Made by a program: the position numbers and the translations under genes
Source: Pseudomonadota bacterium
GTDB taxonomy: Bacteria; Pseudomonadota; Gammaproteobacteria; Steroidobacterales; Steroidobacteraceae
Length of the DNA: 64,000 nt
Reading direction: 5' to 3'
NCBI GenBank assembly: GCA_021808195.1
Contig: JAKBCE010000003.1
Location: 124,001 to 188,000, forward strand
Part shown: positions 1 through 8,398 of the stretch, piece after piece
How the letters are laid out: every line of letters starts with the position of its first letter
How positions within the stretch are numbered: the stretch's first letter is position 1
Notes under the pieces: model-generated
Database searches by the model: none
Told to the model about the DNA's origin: nothing
The model's input: only the letters and a program-made list of their open reading frames with translations

Positions 1-13
1 AAAGACTAAGCCC

Positions 14-385
14 GTGGTCAAGATTCGCATCGGTGTCGAGTCGATGGATCACTTTTTCTCCCGCATGCGCGGCAAGGCTCGACGGCTCGATCGCGGAAAC
101 AGGCTGGAGTCCGGGATGACCGTATCGTTCGAGGATCCGGCCGACTTCCTGGAAGTGATTACGCCGGCCCGTGTCCGGATATTGAAGGAGATCAATGGAA
201 GAGCAGTGGCGATCTTCGCGCTTGCCTCTGCACTATCCCGCGATCCTTCCGCTGTCAGACGCGACGTCGCACTGCTCGAGAGCAAACATCTCGTCCGGAC
301 CCGTAAAGTGGCAAATCCAGGGCACGGAAGCAGAACGCTGGTCGAGAGAGTCGCCGGCGCGATCGAGCTATCGGCAACCGTTTAG
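14..385 (+). CDS. HVO_A0114/TumA-type winged-helix antitoxin, probably 5'-truncated
   Basis: Small DNA-binding protein of the HVO_A0114 family, which includes the TumA antitoxins of TumE-TumA pairs. Visible hallmarks are SFEDPADFLEVITPARVRIL near residues 39-58 and a winged helix with the recognition stretch LSRDPSAVRRDVALLES around residues 74-90. The frame stays open to the left edge, so the true start may lie outside the window; GTG at 14 is the first start inside it. The TumE-type toxin would be expected just upstream and cannot be seen. The gene stops 10 bp before the IS66/hydrolase scar. Family assignment is confident; the antitoxin role is inferred from family knowledge. Confidence 0.75.
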   Translation: MVKIRIGVESMDHFFSRMRGKARRLDRGNRLESGMTVSFEDPADFLEVITPARVRILKEINGRAVAIFALASALSRDPSAVRRDVALLESKHLVRTRKVANPGHGSRTLVERVAGAIELSATV

Positions 386-395
386 CGCTGGTGAC

Positions 396-593
396 TCATG
401 GTCTGGGGGCGGGAGGGCGGCCCATCGCCCTAACGATTTGCTGCTCAATGGCGCCGAATAGCGAATGTCCCTGCTCATCGACCATCTCGATCCGCACGGA
501 ATCGCCAAAGCTCATGTAGGCGGTGACCGCCTGGCCCCCATCGAGGATCTCGATGCCGCGGCGCTCGGCAATGCCAGCCGAGCCCACAGTAAC
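396..593 (-). pseudogene. C-terminal tail of a fumarylacetoacetate hydrolase-family gene
   Basis: About 60 codons match the end of FAH-family hydrolases: GSAGIAERRGIEIL, then MSFGDSVRIEM and FGAIEQQIV. The catalytic and metal-binding part is absent. The tail is joined in frame to the end of the IS66 transposase remnant just after its typical LLPWN end, so a transposase-hydrolase chimera could be read. The simplest reading is that an IS66-type insertion and later deletion removed the front of a minus-strand hydrolase gene. The fragment cannot be enzymatically active. Confidence 0.7.
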
Positions 594-1320
594 GTTCCAG
601 GGCAGCAGTGCTTCGAGCGCTTCGACGGTGTCGGCAGCCGGGAGCTGTTCGAACAGGTGGTTCAGGTACACGGAGGGATCGAGGCCATTGGCGCGCGCGG
701 TGGCGAGGAGAGAGAACAGGTTCGCGCTCGCACGAGCACCGAACGGGTTGTGCGCGAAGAGCCACACCCGGCGCCCCTGGGAAAACGGTCGGATGATGTT
801 CTTGACATAGTTGTTGTGTACCGGTACCTCTCCATGCTTCAGGTGCAACACCAACTTCTGCCACTGGGTGTGCGTATAGGAGAGCGCTTTGCCGAGCGCG
901 CTCTGCGAGGGCGTTGCAGGAAGCAGATCCTCGACCCACTGGTGGAAGGCGGCAAAGATCTGTGCGGTCTTTTCCTGCCGACGCTTGAAGAGCTCAGCCG
1001 CGGACAAGGTATCCCCGGCCCGTTCGCGCGCCTCGCGTAGCTCGTTCAGTTCCCGCTCGATCTTGAACACCCGCCCCAGATAGTCCTCCACGGCCACGCG
1101 CTCGAGCGCGCGCCCCGAGGGAAACTCGGTCACCTTCAGTGCCTTGTGGGAATACGTGCCGGATAATGCTGCAGGCAGCCGAAACGTTCGATGCGAAGCT
1201 CCTCGCTCACGATGTCGTAGAGCTCGAGCCCATCGGTGAGCAGCTTGCCGCGAAACGGCCCATCCGAGCCGATCAGCAGCTCCTTGAGCGCCGATGCAAC
1301 GACGCGCGGGCTCGTTCTGG
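594..1320 (-). mobile_element. IS66-family transposase remnant (C-terminal half, frameshifted)
   Basis: Reading leftwards, the minus strand shows the DDE_Tnp_IS66 middle (LLTDGLELYDIVSEELRIERFGCLQH), then KALKVTEFPSG, VPVHNNYVKNIIRPFSQGR (the NN..E/K..IRP region), and the IS66_C end SLLATARANGLDPSVYLNHL..LLPWN. The N-terminal zinc-finger and HTH half and the accessory TnpA/TnpB genes are missing. Between GCLQH and KALK, around 1140-1165, two single-base insertions break the frame; removing them gives a plausible IRHVFHKALK. No terminal inverted repeats or target duplication are visible. It is a dead remnant. Confidence 0.85.
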
Positions 1321-1411
1321 CGCCTTTACATTGCCCTACAATGGCTGGAAAATACGGCCGCCTCCCCCGTTCTCCCTCCTCTGCGAACGGCTCCCAGCCC
1401 CCCGTCAGTCC

Positions 1412-2254
1412 ATGCGACCCGAGAAATCCATAGCCGTCGAATACCCGTGGCCGCGCCGAATACTTCAAACGGTGCGTTTTGGCTTTGCGAGGATCAGCCA
1501 TCCCAGCGGGCATATCGAGGCGCGTGCGCTGCCCTTCGGCCTGAAGTTTCGGGGCCCGTCCGCCGACTGCATCACTCGCCACATTTATCGGCTCGGCGCC
1601 CACGAACCCGACATCACTCGCTACATCATCGAGCACATCCACCTCGGCCCCGAAGACATTGCCATTGACGTCGGCGCCAACATAGGTTGGTACACGGTGC
1701 TGCTCAGTCGCTTAAGCGAGCCCGGCGCACGGGTCTTTGCCTTCGAGCCCGACCCGGAAACCTACCGCCTGTTGTGCGGGAACGTGCGCGCAAATTCGGT
1801 GACGGGCGTGACGGCGTTGAATTTGGCTCTGGGTGAGACATCCGGGACCGCTGTGCTGCACCGCTACAAGACCAGCAATAATGGCCGGCACACCCTCTCG
1901 GGCAGCGGCGACGGTGGCGGTGGCTCATGCCAAGTAAACGTCGAGACGCTCGATGCATTCTGCTCGGCGCACGGAATCGACAACCGACGCGTTCGGTTCC
2001 TCAAGATCGACGTGGAGGGATTCGAATACCACGTCCTGCGCGGTGGCGCGCAGCTGTTGCGACGCTGCGAGTGCATTCTGCTTGAATTCAATCGCGGCGA
2101 GACGGGCAGCCGGGTGCTGCAGCTGCTGCTCGATGCCGGGCTCACGCTGCGTGCGTTCATCGACGGCAAGCCCGTACCGATGAGTGTGGCCGACATCCTG
2201 CAATCACCCGTACAGCTCGATTTGCTGCTGACGCCGGGCCACTGCGCGGCATAA
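1412..2254 (+). CDS. FkbM-family SAM-dependent methyltransferase
   Basis: 280-residue methyltransferase of the FkbM family. The SAM-binding core is clear: IAIDVGANIGWYTVLLS, then VFAFEPDPETYRLLCGN, and the late FLKIDVEGFEYHVLRG motif. FkbM enzymes O-methylate sugars or polyketide hydroxyls; the substrate here is unknown. The frame is open further left, but that part overlaps the IS66 remnant, so the ATG at 1412 (MRPEKS) is preferred, although no good ribosome site precedes it. A glycosyltransferase follows about 290 bp downstream on the same strand, so a role in modifying an exported glycan or glycolipid is possible. Confidence 0.85.
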   Translation: MRPEKSIAVEYPWPRRILQTVRFGFARISHPSGHIEARALPFGLKFRGPSADCITRHIYRLGAHEPDITRYIIEHIHLGPEDIAIDVGANIGWYTVLLSRLSEPGARVFAFEPDPETYRLLCGNVRANSVTGVTALNLALGETSGTAVLHRYKTSNNGRHTLSGSGDGGGGSCQVNVETLDAFCSAHGIDNRRVRFLKIDVEGFEYHVLRGGAQLLRRCECILLEFNRGETGSRVLQLLLDAGLTLRAFIDGKPVPMSVADILQSPVQLDLLLTPGHCAA

Positions 2255-2545
2255 GGCCCCCCCGGCGCGAGCGAGGCGCAGCGCCAGTGACGAGGGGCCT
2301 CTCGCGTGCCTCAGGGCTCAGACTCTTGAGCGGGGCGCTGACCCCGACCGGTGCGCACGGCGGTCCGCCTGCGACGGGCTCAACACAGCGTCGGCGAGTT
2401 CGCGTGCATGGGTTGGACTGCATCCGGCCGGCCTCCCGCCGCTGCGCCCGTGCAAGCTGCGCGAGAATCCGCGCTGAGCGCCTCGGGGGTCGAGCGGCAT
2501 TGCGGTGACGCACTTCACGCCGCACTTTGCGGCTAAGCTGCGCGC

Positions 2546-3868
2546 ATGAGCCGCATCCTGATCGCAACCCTGGGCTCCCTCGGGGACCTGCACCCGTACA
2601 TCGCCGTGGGCAAGGCCCTGACGGCGCGCGGGCAGAGGGTGCGCATTGCGACCTCGCTGGAGTATCGGGCACGGATCGAGGCGGCCGGCCTCGAATTCGC
2701 CCCCCTGGCGCCCTCGATCGGCGAACTCGGTGAGCCCGCGCAGCTCGCGCGGCGTTTCTTCGATCCCTGGCGAGGTCCGAGCCGCCTGATCGAGGCGATG
2801 GTGCGCACACCGTTGCGGCACGCCTACCACGATCTGCGCGCGGCCAGCGAGGACGTTTCCCTTGCCGTCTCTCACCCCCTCACGCCGGTGCTGCCCCTTC
2901 TCGCCGAGCAGCGCGGCGTGCCCTGGCTCTCCAGTGTGCTCGCGCCCTCCGGTCTGTTCTCGCTGAGCGACCCGCCCGTGATCCCGAACTTCCAGTGGCT
3001 GCAGCGCCTGCCCCGGCTCGGCCGCTGGCCGCACGGCACGCTGCTCGACATCCTGCGCACCGTGGTGCGTCGCTGGGAGCGGCCCCTGCACGCGTTGCGC
3101 GCCGAGTTGAAACTCCCGCCGATCGCCTCGGCGCTGCTGCTCGAGGGGCAATTCTCGGCGCTTGGCACACTGGCCTTGTTCGATCCCGTCCTCGCCGCCG
3201 CCCAGCCGGACTGGCCCGAGCGGACCTGCCTCTGCGGTGCCGCGTTGCACGATGCCAGCGCTCCAGAGCACGCGGCGGCGGCGAGCGATGAGGCCTTCGA
3301 GCGGTTTATGGCCGCCGGCCCACCGCCGGTGGTGTTCGCACTCGGTTCCTCCGCGGTCTGGCTCGCGCAGGAATACTGGCCGCACGCGATCGCCGCATGC
3401 AGACGCCTCGGGGTCCGCGGCCTGCTCTTGACCGGCGAGCCGCTGCAACGGTCCTTGCCTGAGGGGATCGCCGCGTTCGACTACCTGCCGTACTCCCGGG
3501 TATTTCCCCGCGCGGCGGCCATCTGTCATCAGGCCGGCATCGGCACGCTCTCGCACGCGCTTCGCTCCGGCCGGCCGCAACTGCTCACCCCGGCCGGCTT
3601 CGATCAATTTGACAACGCCGCCCGCGCCGCACGCCTCGGTGTCGGCCAAAGCCTGCCCTTGCGCCACGCCAAAGCGTCCGGACGGCTCACCCGCGCACTG
3701 CGGGCGCTGTTGGAAAACCCGACGCATGCCGAAGCCGCTGCGCAGGTCGCTGCGCGTCTACGGGGCGTCGATGGCGCGGCCAAAGCCGCCGAGTACATTC
3801 TCGGTTGCACGGGTGGGTCACACGGCCTGGCGAGCGATCAGGCGGCGCGCTCGGTCAAGGCGACATGA
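2546..3868 (+). CDS. GT1/UGT-like glycosyltransferase
   Basis: 440-residue glycosyltransferase of the GT1/MGT type, with two Rossmann-like halves. The N-terminal half begins with ILIATLGSLGDLHPYIAVGKAL, typical of macrolide, sterol or rhamnosyl transferases. The C-terminal half holds the nucleotide-sugar site: FALGSS near 265, then ICHQAGIGTLSHALRSGRP and LTPAGFDQFDNAARAARLG near 330-370. Acceptor and donor cannot be deduced. It may work with the FkbM methyltransferase upstream. The last about 20 residues are poorly conserved in character. Confidence 0.87.
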   Translation: MSRILIATLGSLGDLHPYIAVGKALTARGQRVRIATSLEYRARIEAAGLEFAPLAPSIGELGEPAQLARRFFDPWRGPSRLIEAMVRTPLRHAYHDLRAASEDVSLAVSHPLTPVLPLLAEQRGVPWLSSVLAPSGLFSLSDPPVIPNFQWLQRLPRLGRWPHGTLLDILRTVVRRWERPLHALRAELKLPPIASALLLEGQFSALGTLALFDPVLAAAQPDWPERTCLCGAALHDASAPEHAAAASDEAFERFMAAGPPPVVFALGSSAVWLAQEYWPHAIAACRRLGVRGLLLTGEPLQRSLPEGIAAFDYLPYSRVFPRAAAICHQAGIGTLSHALRSGRPQLLTPAGFDQFDNAARAARLGVGQSLPLRHAKASGRLTRALRALLENPTHAEAAAQVAARLRGVDGAAKAAEYILGCTGGSHGLASDQAARSVKAT

Positions 3869-3956
3869 ACCACGCGGCTCGCCGCCGCCCCATCGCTGCT
3901 CTCACGAGCAACCGCCATGGGATTGGCGAGCGCCCGATCCACTACGACCCGCCGAT

Positions 3957-4520
3957 TCATCGCGTTCTGCCGAGCGGCGCGCTCGATGCAGCGCGCTGCG
4001 CGAGCACCTCTGCCTCAATCGCCTGCAGACACCCGCGCAGCGTCGTGGCGAGCGCCGGGGTGGCGAGAATGGCGGCCTCGTCGAGTCGCGCACCAAGCAG
4101 CGGGACGTCAATCGAGGCAGGCTCGATGATCTGCGCCGCCATGGTCCGCAGCGTCTCGCGCAAGGCATCATCGGCATGGTGCGCTCGCGGCGAGGCATTC
4201 AGGACGGCCACCCGTTTTGCGACGAACGGTGCGAAGCCGACCAGCCAGTCGAGCGCATTCTTGATCGTGCCGCTCACCCCGTGCGCGTACTCCGGGCTCG
4301 CGATGAGCAGCGCGTCCGCCTCGGCAACGGCGCGCTGGAACGACACCACGCTCGCCGGCGGCGCCGCTTCAAGATCCGGATTGAACAGCGGCAGCGCGCC
4401 CAGCGCGCCGAAGAGCGCGACCTCGACACGGCTCGAGGCCAGCTGTGCGATCGCACGCAGCAGCATCGAGTTGAGGGATGCGGCCCGCAAGCTGCCCGAC
4501 AGCGCAAGAATTCTCACCAC
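3957..4520 (-). CDS. NADPH-dependent FMN reductase-family protein
   Basis: 187-residue flavodoxin-fold reductase. Motifs are ILALSGSLRAASLN at the N terminus (phosphate-binding loop), ADALLIASPEYAHGVSG (flavin contact) and GTIKNALDWLVG. Such enzymes reduce FMN, quinones, azo compounds or chromate with NAD(P)H. The frame is open to 4724, but that extension is low-complexity and not family-like; two GTG codons at 4520 and 4517 immediately precede the conserved RILALSG, so the start is put there. It is convergent with the glycosyltransferase and divergent from the peptide transporter. Confidence 0.83.
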   Translation of the reverse strand: MVRILALSGSLRAASLNSMLLRAIAQLASSRVEVALFGALGALPLFNPDLEAAPPASVVSFQRAVAEADALLIASPEYAHGVSGTIKNALDWLVGFAPFVAKRVAVLNASPRAHHADDALRETLRTMAAQIIEPASIDVPLLGARLDEAAILATPALATTLRGCLQAIEAEVLAQRAASSAPLGRTR

Positions 4521-4760
4521 GGCACGATTACTCCCCGCAGAATCAGACTCGGCAGGACGCCTCGCAACGCCGCCGTGGCGCCACGATACCCCTCCCGTGC
4601 GCACCAACCAGCGTCGCGCCAGTGCGGCGGCGCCAGGCAGTCTACCGTGCGCATTCGCCGCCCTTGATTTCTTCAGTGCAATCAGGACGATAGCCGCTCC
4701 CGACTTGGCAAGCGACGCGCGCATAAATTAGAATCCGCGGCCTTCACTGGGGGCCTGCGC

Positions 4761-6263
4761 ATGAATCAAACGACAACACCCTCGCGCACCCCCGGATTCG
4801 TCACGCTGTTCCTGATCGAGATGTGGGAGCGGTTCGGCTACTACGGCATGACCGCCGTGGTGGTGCTGTTCATGGTGCAGAAGCTCGGCTACACGGACGA
4901 TCGGGCCAACCTCACCTTCGGCGCCTTCACGGCCATGGCGTATGCCGTACCGGCGGTGGGCGGTTGGATCGGCGATCGCGTACTCGGCAGCCGGCGCACC
5001 GCACTGCTCGGGGCGCTCATCCTCGCCGTCGGCTACGCGATGCTGGCCATCCCCGCCGGGGGGCTGATGTTTCTCTCGCTGAGCGTCGTGGCGGTCGGTG
5101 GCGGAATCTTCAAGGCCAATCCGGCCAATCTGATCTCCAAGCTGTACGAATCGGACAGCGCAAAAATCGACAGCGCCTTCACGCTGTATTACATGGCGGT
5201 CAACACGGGTGCGACGGTGTCGCAGATTGCGACGCCGCTGATCGCGATCTGGGTGGGCTGGCACGTCGCGTTCGCCGTCTGCGCCGTCGGCCTCACCATC
5301 GGCATCGTCAACTATCTGCTGATGCGCCGCCATCTGGCCCATGTTGGCTCCGAGCCCGATTTCGCACCGTTGCCGGTGAAGAAATTGCTGCTGGTGCTCG
5401 CCGCGGCGCTCGGCGCGATCGGGCTGGTGTCGATCATCGTGCAGGACATGAGCGTGGCGCGCGCGGTGGTCTGGCTCGCTTTCCTCGCGCTGGTCGGCAT
5501 TTTCGCCATGCTCATCTGGAAGGGCGACCGCGCCGAGCGGCGCGGGCTGTGGGCGGTCGTGATCCTCACCGCCGAGACCATGCTCTTCTTCATCTTCTAC
5601 CAGCAGATGTCCACCTCCCTCACGCTGTTCGCCCTGCGCAACGTGGCGCTGCATCTGGACCTGTTCGGCCTGCATTACGCGGTCCCGCCGGGGCAGGTGC
5701 AGGCGCTCGACCCGATCTGGATCTTCATCCTCAGTCCGCCGCTCGCCTGGCTGTACGGCTGGCTCAGCCGCGGGCGCGGCGATCTGCACATCGCCTCCAA
5801 ATTCGCGCTCGGCTTTGTGATCCTGAGCGTGGGCTTTTTCGTCTACGGCCTGAGTGGGCTGTTCGCCGTGCACGGCAAAGTGGGCTTCGGCTGGATGATC
5901 GCCGGCTACGGTCTGCAGGCGCTCGGGGAGCTGCTGATCAGCGGGCTCGGCCTCGCGATGGTCTCGCGCTACGTCGGACCGAGGCTGCGCGGCTTCGTGA
6001 TGGGCTCGTGGTTTCTCGCCACGGGCATCTCGCAGTACCTCGGCGGCTTCGTGGCCAACTATGCCGCCGTACCGCAGCGGGTCACCGATCCGGTGCAGAC
6101 CCTGCCGCTCTACACCCACCTCTTCTATGCCCTCGGGATCGTCGCCATCATCGGGGCGTTGCTGGCCATTGCGATCATTCCGCTCATGAAGCGCCTGTCC
6201 GTGACGGAGGCACCGGCCGCACTGCCCGCCGGGATCCCCGGCACCCTGCGCGCCGAGGAATAA
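4761..6263 (+). CDS. POT-family proton-coupled di/tripeptide transporter
   Basis: 500-residue inner-membrane transporter of the proton-dependent oligopeptide (PTR2/POT) family. The ExxER-type motif is present in helix 1 (EMWERFGYYGM), followed by WIGDRVLGSRRT and GGGIFKANPANLISKLY. About 14 hydrophobic segments can be counted, the usual number. It probably imports small peptides using the proton gradient. The secreted S53 peptidase at 15.8 kb and the OPT transporter at 50.4 kb fit a peptide-using lifestyle. A purine-rich GGGGG sits before the ATG. Confidence 0.93.
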   Translation: MNQTTTPSRTPGFVTLFLIEMWERFGYYGMTAVVVLFMVQKLGYTDDRANLTFGAFTAMAYAVPAVGGWIGDRVLGSRRTALLGALILAVGYAMLAIPAGGLMFLSLSVVAVGGGIFKANPANLISKLYESDSAKIDSAFTLYYMAVNTGATVSQIATPLIAIWVGWHVAFAVCAVGLTIGIVNYLLMRRHLAHVGSEPDFAPLPVKKLLLVLAAALGAIGLVSIIVQDMSVARAVVWLAFLALVGIFAMLIWKGDRAERRGLWAVVILTAETMLFFIFYQQMSTSLTLFALRNVALHLDLFGLHYAVPPGQVQALDPIWIFILSPPLAWLYGWLSRGRGDLHIASKFALGFVILSVGFFVYGLSGLFAVHGKVGFGWMIAGYGLQALGELLISGLGLAMVSRYVGPRLRGFVMGSWFLATGISQYLGGFVANYAAVPQRVTDPVQTLPLYTHLFYALGIVAIIGALLAIAIIPLMKRLSVTEAPAALPAGIPGTLRAEE

Positions 6264-6290
6264 CCGGCGCCGGCAGAGGGCCGATTGCGC

Positions 6291-7232
6291 TCAGCTCAGC
6301 TCTTCGACCACCCGGGTCCAGGCGCGCGCGAGGTTGCGCCGGTTGTAGCCGCCGCCGCCCATCGCGAGCAGCCGCCCCTCGGCATGGCGGTCGGCCAACG
6401 CGCGTAGTCGCGCCGCGGCGTGCGCATGCGCGGCCTCCGTGTACGCCAGGTGAGTGAGCGGGTCCCCGCCGAGTGAATCCGCCCCGCACTGCAGCAGAAT
6501 CAGCTGCGGCCGGTGCGTATCGACATAGGCCTCGACCGCCTCGAACGCGGCGAAGAACGCCTCATCGCCCGCACCAGCCGGCATCGGCAGATTCAGCTTC
6601 GTGCCCCGCGCCGCTGCGCGGCCGGTCTCGCTGCGCTCTCCGGTGCCCGGATAGAGAGTACGGCCATCTTCGTGCACGTCCGCATCCGCCACGTCCGGAT
6701 CCTCCTCGAAAGCGTAGAAGACCCCGTCCCCATGGTGAGCGTCGATGTCGACATAGGCGACTCGCTGCAGCCCGTACCGGCGCCGCGCGAGCTCGATCGC
6801 CACGCCGCAGTCGTTGAACACACAGAATCCTGCCGCATGGTCCCGCCCCGCATGATGCAGGCCGGCAATCGGAATGAAGGCGCGGCGCAGCGGGCCCGCC
6901 ATGATGTGCTCGAGCGCGACAAGCGTGGCGCCGACCACGTTGGCAGCCGCCTCGTACACGCCCGGATACGCAGGCGTATCCCCTGCATCAAGATACCCCT
7001 CCCCGGCGCGCGAGGCCGCGATCACCCGCTCGATGTACTGCGGCGTGTGGAAGGATTCGAGTTCCGCGCGCGTCGCCGCCCGGGGCTGATGGCGCTCGAG
7101 ACGCGCCCAGCACGGGGAGCGTTCGAGCTCGCTCAGGAACGCCGCGTGACGGTCGGGCCCGAACGGGTGCCCGCCGGGAAACCCGTAGGCCGCGATCTGC
7201 GGGCCTGCGATCAGTAGTGCCGTTGGCTGCAT
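6291..7232 (-). CDS. Histone-deacetylase-family (AcuC/APAH-like) amidohydrolase
   Basis: 313-residue arginase/deacetylase-fold enzyme. The His-His dyad lies in GLHHAGRDHAAGFC (about H126/H127). The zinc site is in DIDAHHGDG (D164, H166) and CGADSLGGDP (D257). The catalytic tyrosine loop GGGGYN is near the C terminus. Bacterial members deacetylate acetyl-lysine, acetylpolyamines or acetoin-pathway proteins; the substrate is not evident. The frame runs on to 7814, but the ATG at 7232 has an AGGGGAGGG ribosome site and begins the conserved sequence. It is downstream of, and on the same strand as, the LysR gene, with a 167-bp gap. Confidence 0.88.
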   Translation of the reverse strand: MQPTALLIAGPQIAAYGFPGGHPFGPDRHAAFLSELERSPCWARLERHQPRAATRAELESFHTPQYIERVIAASRAGEGYLDAGDTPAYPGVYEAAANVVGATLVALEHIMAGPLRRAFIPIAGLHHAGRDHAAGFCVFNDCGVAIELARRRYGLQRVAYVDIDAHHGDGVFYAFEEDPDVADADVHEDGRTLYPGTGERSETGRAAARGTKLNLPMPAGAGDEAFFAAFEAVEAYVDTHRPQLILLQCGADSLGGDPLTHLAYTEAAHAHAAARLRALADRHAEGRLLAMGGGGYNRRNLARAWTRVVEELS

Positions 7233-7399
7233 GCGCCGCTGCCCTCCCCTGCCCGCTCGCCCCTCCAGAGGGCAGCTCTGCGATTCGTTGAGTGGGATTG
7301 CCGTCCGCTGCGAGTGCGCAGGCCGCCGGCGGCAGCACCATAGCTGCGTCCCGCTGCCCGGGCAAGCCGGACCGGCAGCGGGCCGGCCGGCCGCAGCGC

Positions 7400-8296
7400 T
7401 CAACCCACAGCGCTCCGCGCCGCCCGGTTCAGTGCCGCCACGAACTGCTCGCTCGCTGCGCTCTGCGCGGCGCGCAGGCGCAGGATGCCGAGCTCGATCG
7501 GTGAGGATTTGCGGCGCAGCGGCCGGTACTGCACTCCGGTGCGTCGCAGGTTGCGCACCGATGCGGGCACGAGTGCGCACCCCATGCCGCTCGAGACCAG
7601 ACCGATCACTGTCTGCATCTGGCGCGCCTGCTGGGTGATCCGCGGGGCGAACCCGAGCGCGCGGCAGTAGCTGATGGTCAGATCGTACAGCCCCGGGGCG
7701 ATGTCGCGCGGCGGAACGATGAAGCTCTCGCGCGCCAGAGCGCGCAGATCCACCGCGCCGGCGCGCCGCAGCGCCGGGTGCGCCGCCGGTGCGGCCAGCA
7801 CCAGCTCCTCGCACAGCACCCGCTCGAAGTGCAGATCCGGCTCATCCACCGGCGCCAGCGCGAGGCCCAGATCGAGCCGCGCGGCGCGCAGCAGCGGGAT
7901 CTGCGCATCGGTGGTGAGTTCATGCAACTCGACCTGCACGGCCGGATAGCTGGCGCGAAAGCTCTTCAGGGCGGGCGGCAGGATGCCGTAATCGGCGATC
8001 GAGACGAAGCCCACCGCGAGCGTGCCGATCTGCCCGCGATGGGCCCGCAGCGCCTGGCGCTTGGCGTGCTCGAGCCGCTCGAGCAATGCACGAGCCTCCG
8101 GCAAAAAAGCCGCGCCCGCGGCCGTCAAGGTGACGCCGCGGTTGCTGCGCTCGAGCAGCCGCACCCCGAGCGCGTGCTCGAGGTTCTTCACCTGAGTCGA
8201 CAGCGGCGGCTGCGAGACGTGCAGCCGCTGCGCGGCGCGCGAGAAATTGCCCGCTTCGGCCACCGCCACGAAGTAGCGCAGCTGGCGCAGCTCCAC
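7400..8296 (-). CDS. LysR-type transcriptional regulator
   Basis: 298-residue LysR regulator. Residues 1-60 form the winged HTH (LRQLRYFVAVAEAGNFSRAA, then VSQPPLSTQVKNLEHALG), followed by a periplasmic-binding-like effector domain. It starts with GTG preceded by GGAG. It is divergent from ilvD across about 100 bp, the classic arrangement for a LysR protein controlling its neighbour, so ilvD and itself are the likely targets. The effector-domain sequence resembles the CynR/BenM type in general character; the ligand is unknown. Confidence 0.9.
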   Translation of the reverse strand: MELRQLRYFVAVAEAGNFSRAAQRLHVSQPPLSTQVKNLEHALGVRLLERSNRGVTLTAAGAAFLPEARALLERLEHAKRQALRAHRGQIGTLAVGFVSIADYGILPPALKSFRASYPAVQVELHELTTDAQIPLLRAARLDLGLALAPVDEPDLHFERVLCEELVLAAPAAHPALRRAGAVDLRALARESFIVPPRDIAPGLYDLTISYCRALGFAPRITQQARQMQTVIGLVSSGMGCALVPASVRNLRRTGVQYRPLRRKSSPIELGILRLRAAQSAASEQFVAALNRAARSAVG

Positions 8297-8305
8297 TATT
8301 CGATT

Positions 8306-8346
8306 CTCCTATAGCCACTCCTCGGATATTGTATTAACTCCTATAG
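8306..8346. promoter_or_regulatory. Candidate LysR operator/promoter region of lysR-ilvD
   Basis: The divergent intergenic region has two identical CTCCTATAG copies at 8306-8314 and 8338-8346, 32 bp apart (about three helical turns), and is AT-rich compared with its surroundings. Repeats on the same DNA face suit a LysR tetramer. A weak promoter for ilvD (TTAACT, 18 bp, CACAAT at 8359) overlaps the second copy. Binding is inferred, not shown. Confidence 0.4.
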
Positions 8347-8398
8347 CGAGTGCCACGGCACAATAGCCGCAAAGTCCGCCGCAGAGGAATGCCCGCCC

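Noticed and set aside
1139..1411. N-terminal extension of the FkbM methyltransferase
   Set aside because: It reads across the antisense of the IS66 remnant and lacks methyltransferase character before MRPEKS.
4728..6119. 463-codon frame opposite the peptide transporter
   Set aside because: Hydrophilic mirror of a membrane protein; no family.
7233..7814. N-terminal extension of the deacetylase into the LysR gene
   Set aside because: Arg/Ala-rich noise overlapping lysR; a good ribosome site lies just before the ATG at 7232.
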